Under the pieces are notes generated by a model, which was not told the origin of the DNA, did not search any database, and saw only the letters and a program-made list of their open reading frames with translations. A program made the position numbers and the translations under genes. Positions 63,374 to 64,000 of a stretch of 64,000 nt of DNA are shown piece by piece. How positions within the stretch are numbered: the first letter of the stretch is position 1; every line of letters starts with the position of its first letter. The stretch is taken from the NCBI GenBank assembly GCA_000158155.1, contig DS999409.1, positions 196,725-260,724 on the forward strand, in the 5' to 3' direction. This DNA comes from a gamma proteobacterium NOR5-3 (GTDB taxonomy: Bacteria > Pseudomonadota > Gammaproteobacteria > Pseudomonadales > Halieaceae).

Positions 63374-64000
63374 ATGAATGAATTTTTGATTGCGCCTTCC
63401 ATATTGTCCGCGGATTTTGCGCGCCTGGGCGAAGAGGTCGACAATGTGCTGGCCGCTGGTGCCGATATCGTGCATTTCGATGTCATGGATAATCACTATG
63501 TGCCCAATCTGACTATCGGGCCCATGGTGTGCAAGGCTTTGCGTAAACATGGCGTGACCGCGCCCATCGACGTGCATCTCATGGTGTCTCCCGTGGATCA
63601 GCTGATTGGCGACTTTGCCGAGGCGGGAGCGAGTTACATCACCTTTCATCCGGACGGGTCGACCCACGTCGACCGCTCTTTGCAGATGATTCGTGATGCG
63701 GGCTGCAAGGCGGGCCTGGTGCTCAACCCCCATGTGGGGCTGGACGATCTGACTTACGTCATGGATAAGCTGGACATGATTCTGTTGATGTCCGTAAATC
63801 CCGGCTTTGGTGGTCAATCTTTCATTCCTTCGACGCTGACCAAGCTGCGCGAGGCCCGGGCGCTGATCGACGCCTCGGGGCTCGACATTCGCCTTGAAGT
63901 GGATGGCGGCGTTACCCCGGCGAACATTGCTGACATCGCGGCGGCGGGCGCAGATACCTTCGTGGCCGGTTCGGCGATCTTTGGCAAGCCCGACTATGCC
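63374..64000 (+). CDS. rpe: Ribulose-phosphate 3-epimerase (3' end outside window)
   Basis: The first 209 codons of an expected ~225. '[16 protein letters not shown]', '[18 protein letters not shown]', 'DVHLMV', 'SVNPGFGGQ' and 'LEVDGGV' are the TIM-barrel catalytic and phosphate-binding segments. It interconverts ribulose-5-phosphate and xylulose-5-phosphate. It starts 8 bp after murU, so it is probably co-transcribed. It is truncated by the window edge, not mutated. Confidence 0.97.
   Translation, partial: MNEFLIAPSILSADFARLGEEVDNVLAAGADIVHFDVMDNHYVPNLTIGPMVCKALRKHGVTAPIDVHLMVSPVDQLIGDFAEAGASYITFHPDGSTHVDRSLQMIRDAGCKAGLVLNPHVGLDDLTYVMDKLDMILLMSVNPGFGGQSFIPSTLTKLREARALIDASGLDIRLEVDGGVTPANIADIAAAGADTFVAGSAIFGKPDYA

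Overview
The window is chromosomal DNA of a Gram-negative, GC-rich gammaproteobacterium, probably marine and possibly of the OM60/NOR5 (Halieaceae) type. That placement is inference. It rests on a Pseudomonas-like housekeeping gene order (rpoD-dnaG-yqeY-rpsU / tsaD-folB-folK / cca-apaH-apaG-rsmA ... pdxA-surA-lptD / amgK-murU), outer-membrane assembly genes, IPTL-CTERM-type surface proteins, a wax-ester synthase-like gene and a sulfatase.

Region 1 (1-12.1 kb) is a surface-protein locus. Three large or partial exported proteins (2-850, 2193-6323, 7960-12129) consist of tandem Ig-like or DUF11-like domains and end in IPTL-CTERM-like anchors. An AraC-type regulator and an exported META-domain protein lie between them. 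A dispersed repeat of about 130 bp occurs in the gaps.

Region 2 (12,138-36,370) is a 24.1-kb genomic island in the 3' end of a tRNA-Ile(CAU) gene. It is bounded by 102-bp direct repeats with one mismatch. From left to right it carries: a GFA-family enzyme and an HNH fragment; a plus-strand cluster of unknown glycine-zipper and membrane proteins with a GIY-YIG and a NucS-like nuclease, split by an AraC regulator; a mobile-element core (tyrosine integrase, prim-pol/helicase replication protein, a candidate iteron origin, small proteins, a RadC-like JAMM protein); an HTH/coiled-coil protein; and a translationally coupled type I restriction operon hsdR-hsdM-hsdS followed by an AAA-TOPRIM ATPase and a small Cys-rich protein. 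No phage structural or conjugation genes were seen.

Region 3 (36.3-43.5 kb) has the tRNA, a sulfatase, a MOSC protein, a lipoprotein-type methyltransferase, a WS/DGAT acyltransferase and a GMC oxidoreductase with its small Tat-exported partner.

Region 4 (43.6-64 kb) is core genome: the macromolecular synthesis operon, t6A and folate genes, the lptD-surA-pdxA and rsmA-apaG-apaH-cca clusters, amgK-murU and the start of rpe. The usual pdxA-rsmA junction is interrupted by a putative glycosyltransferase with a PqqD-like N-terminus and a truncated polysaccharide-export ABC permease.
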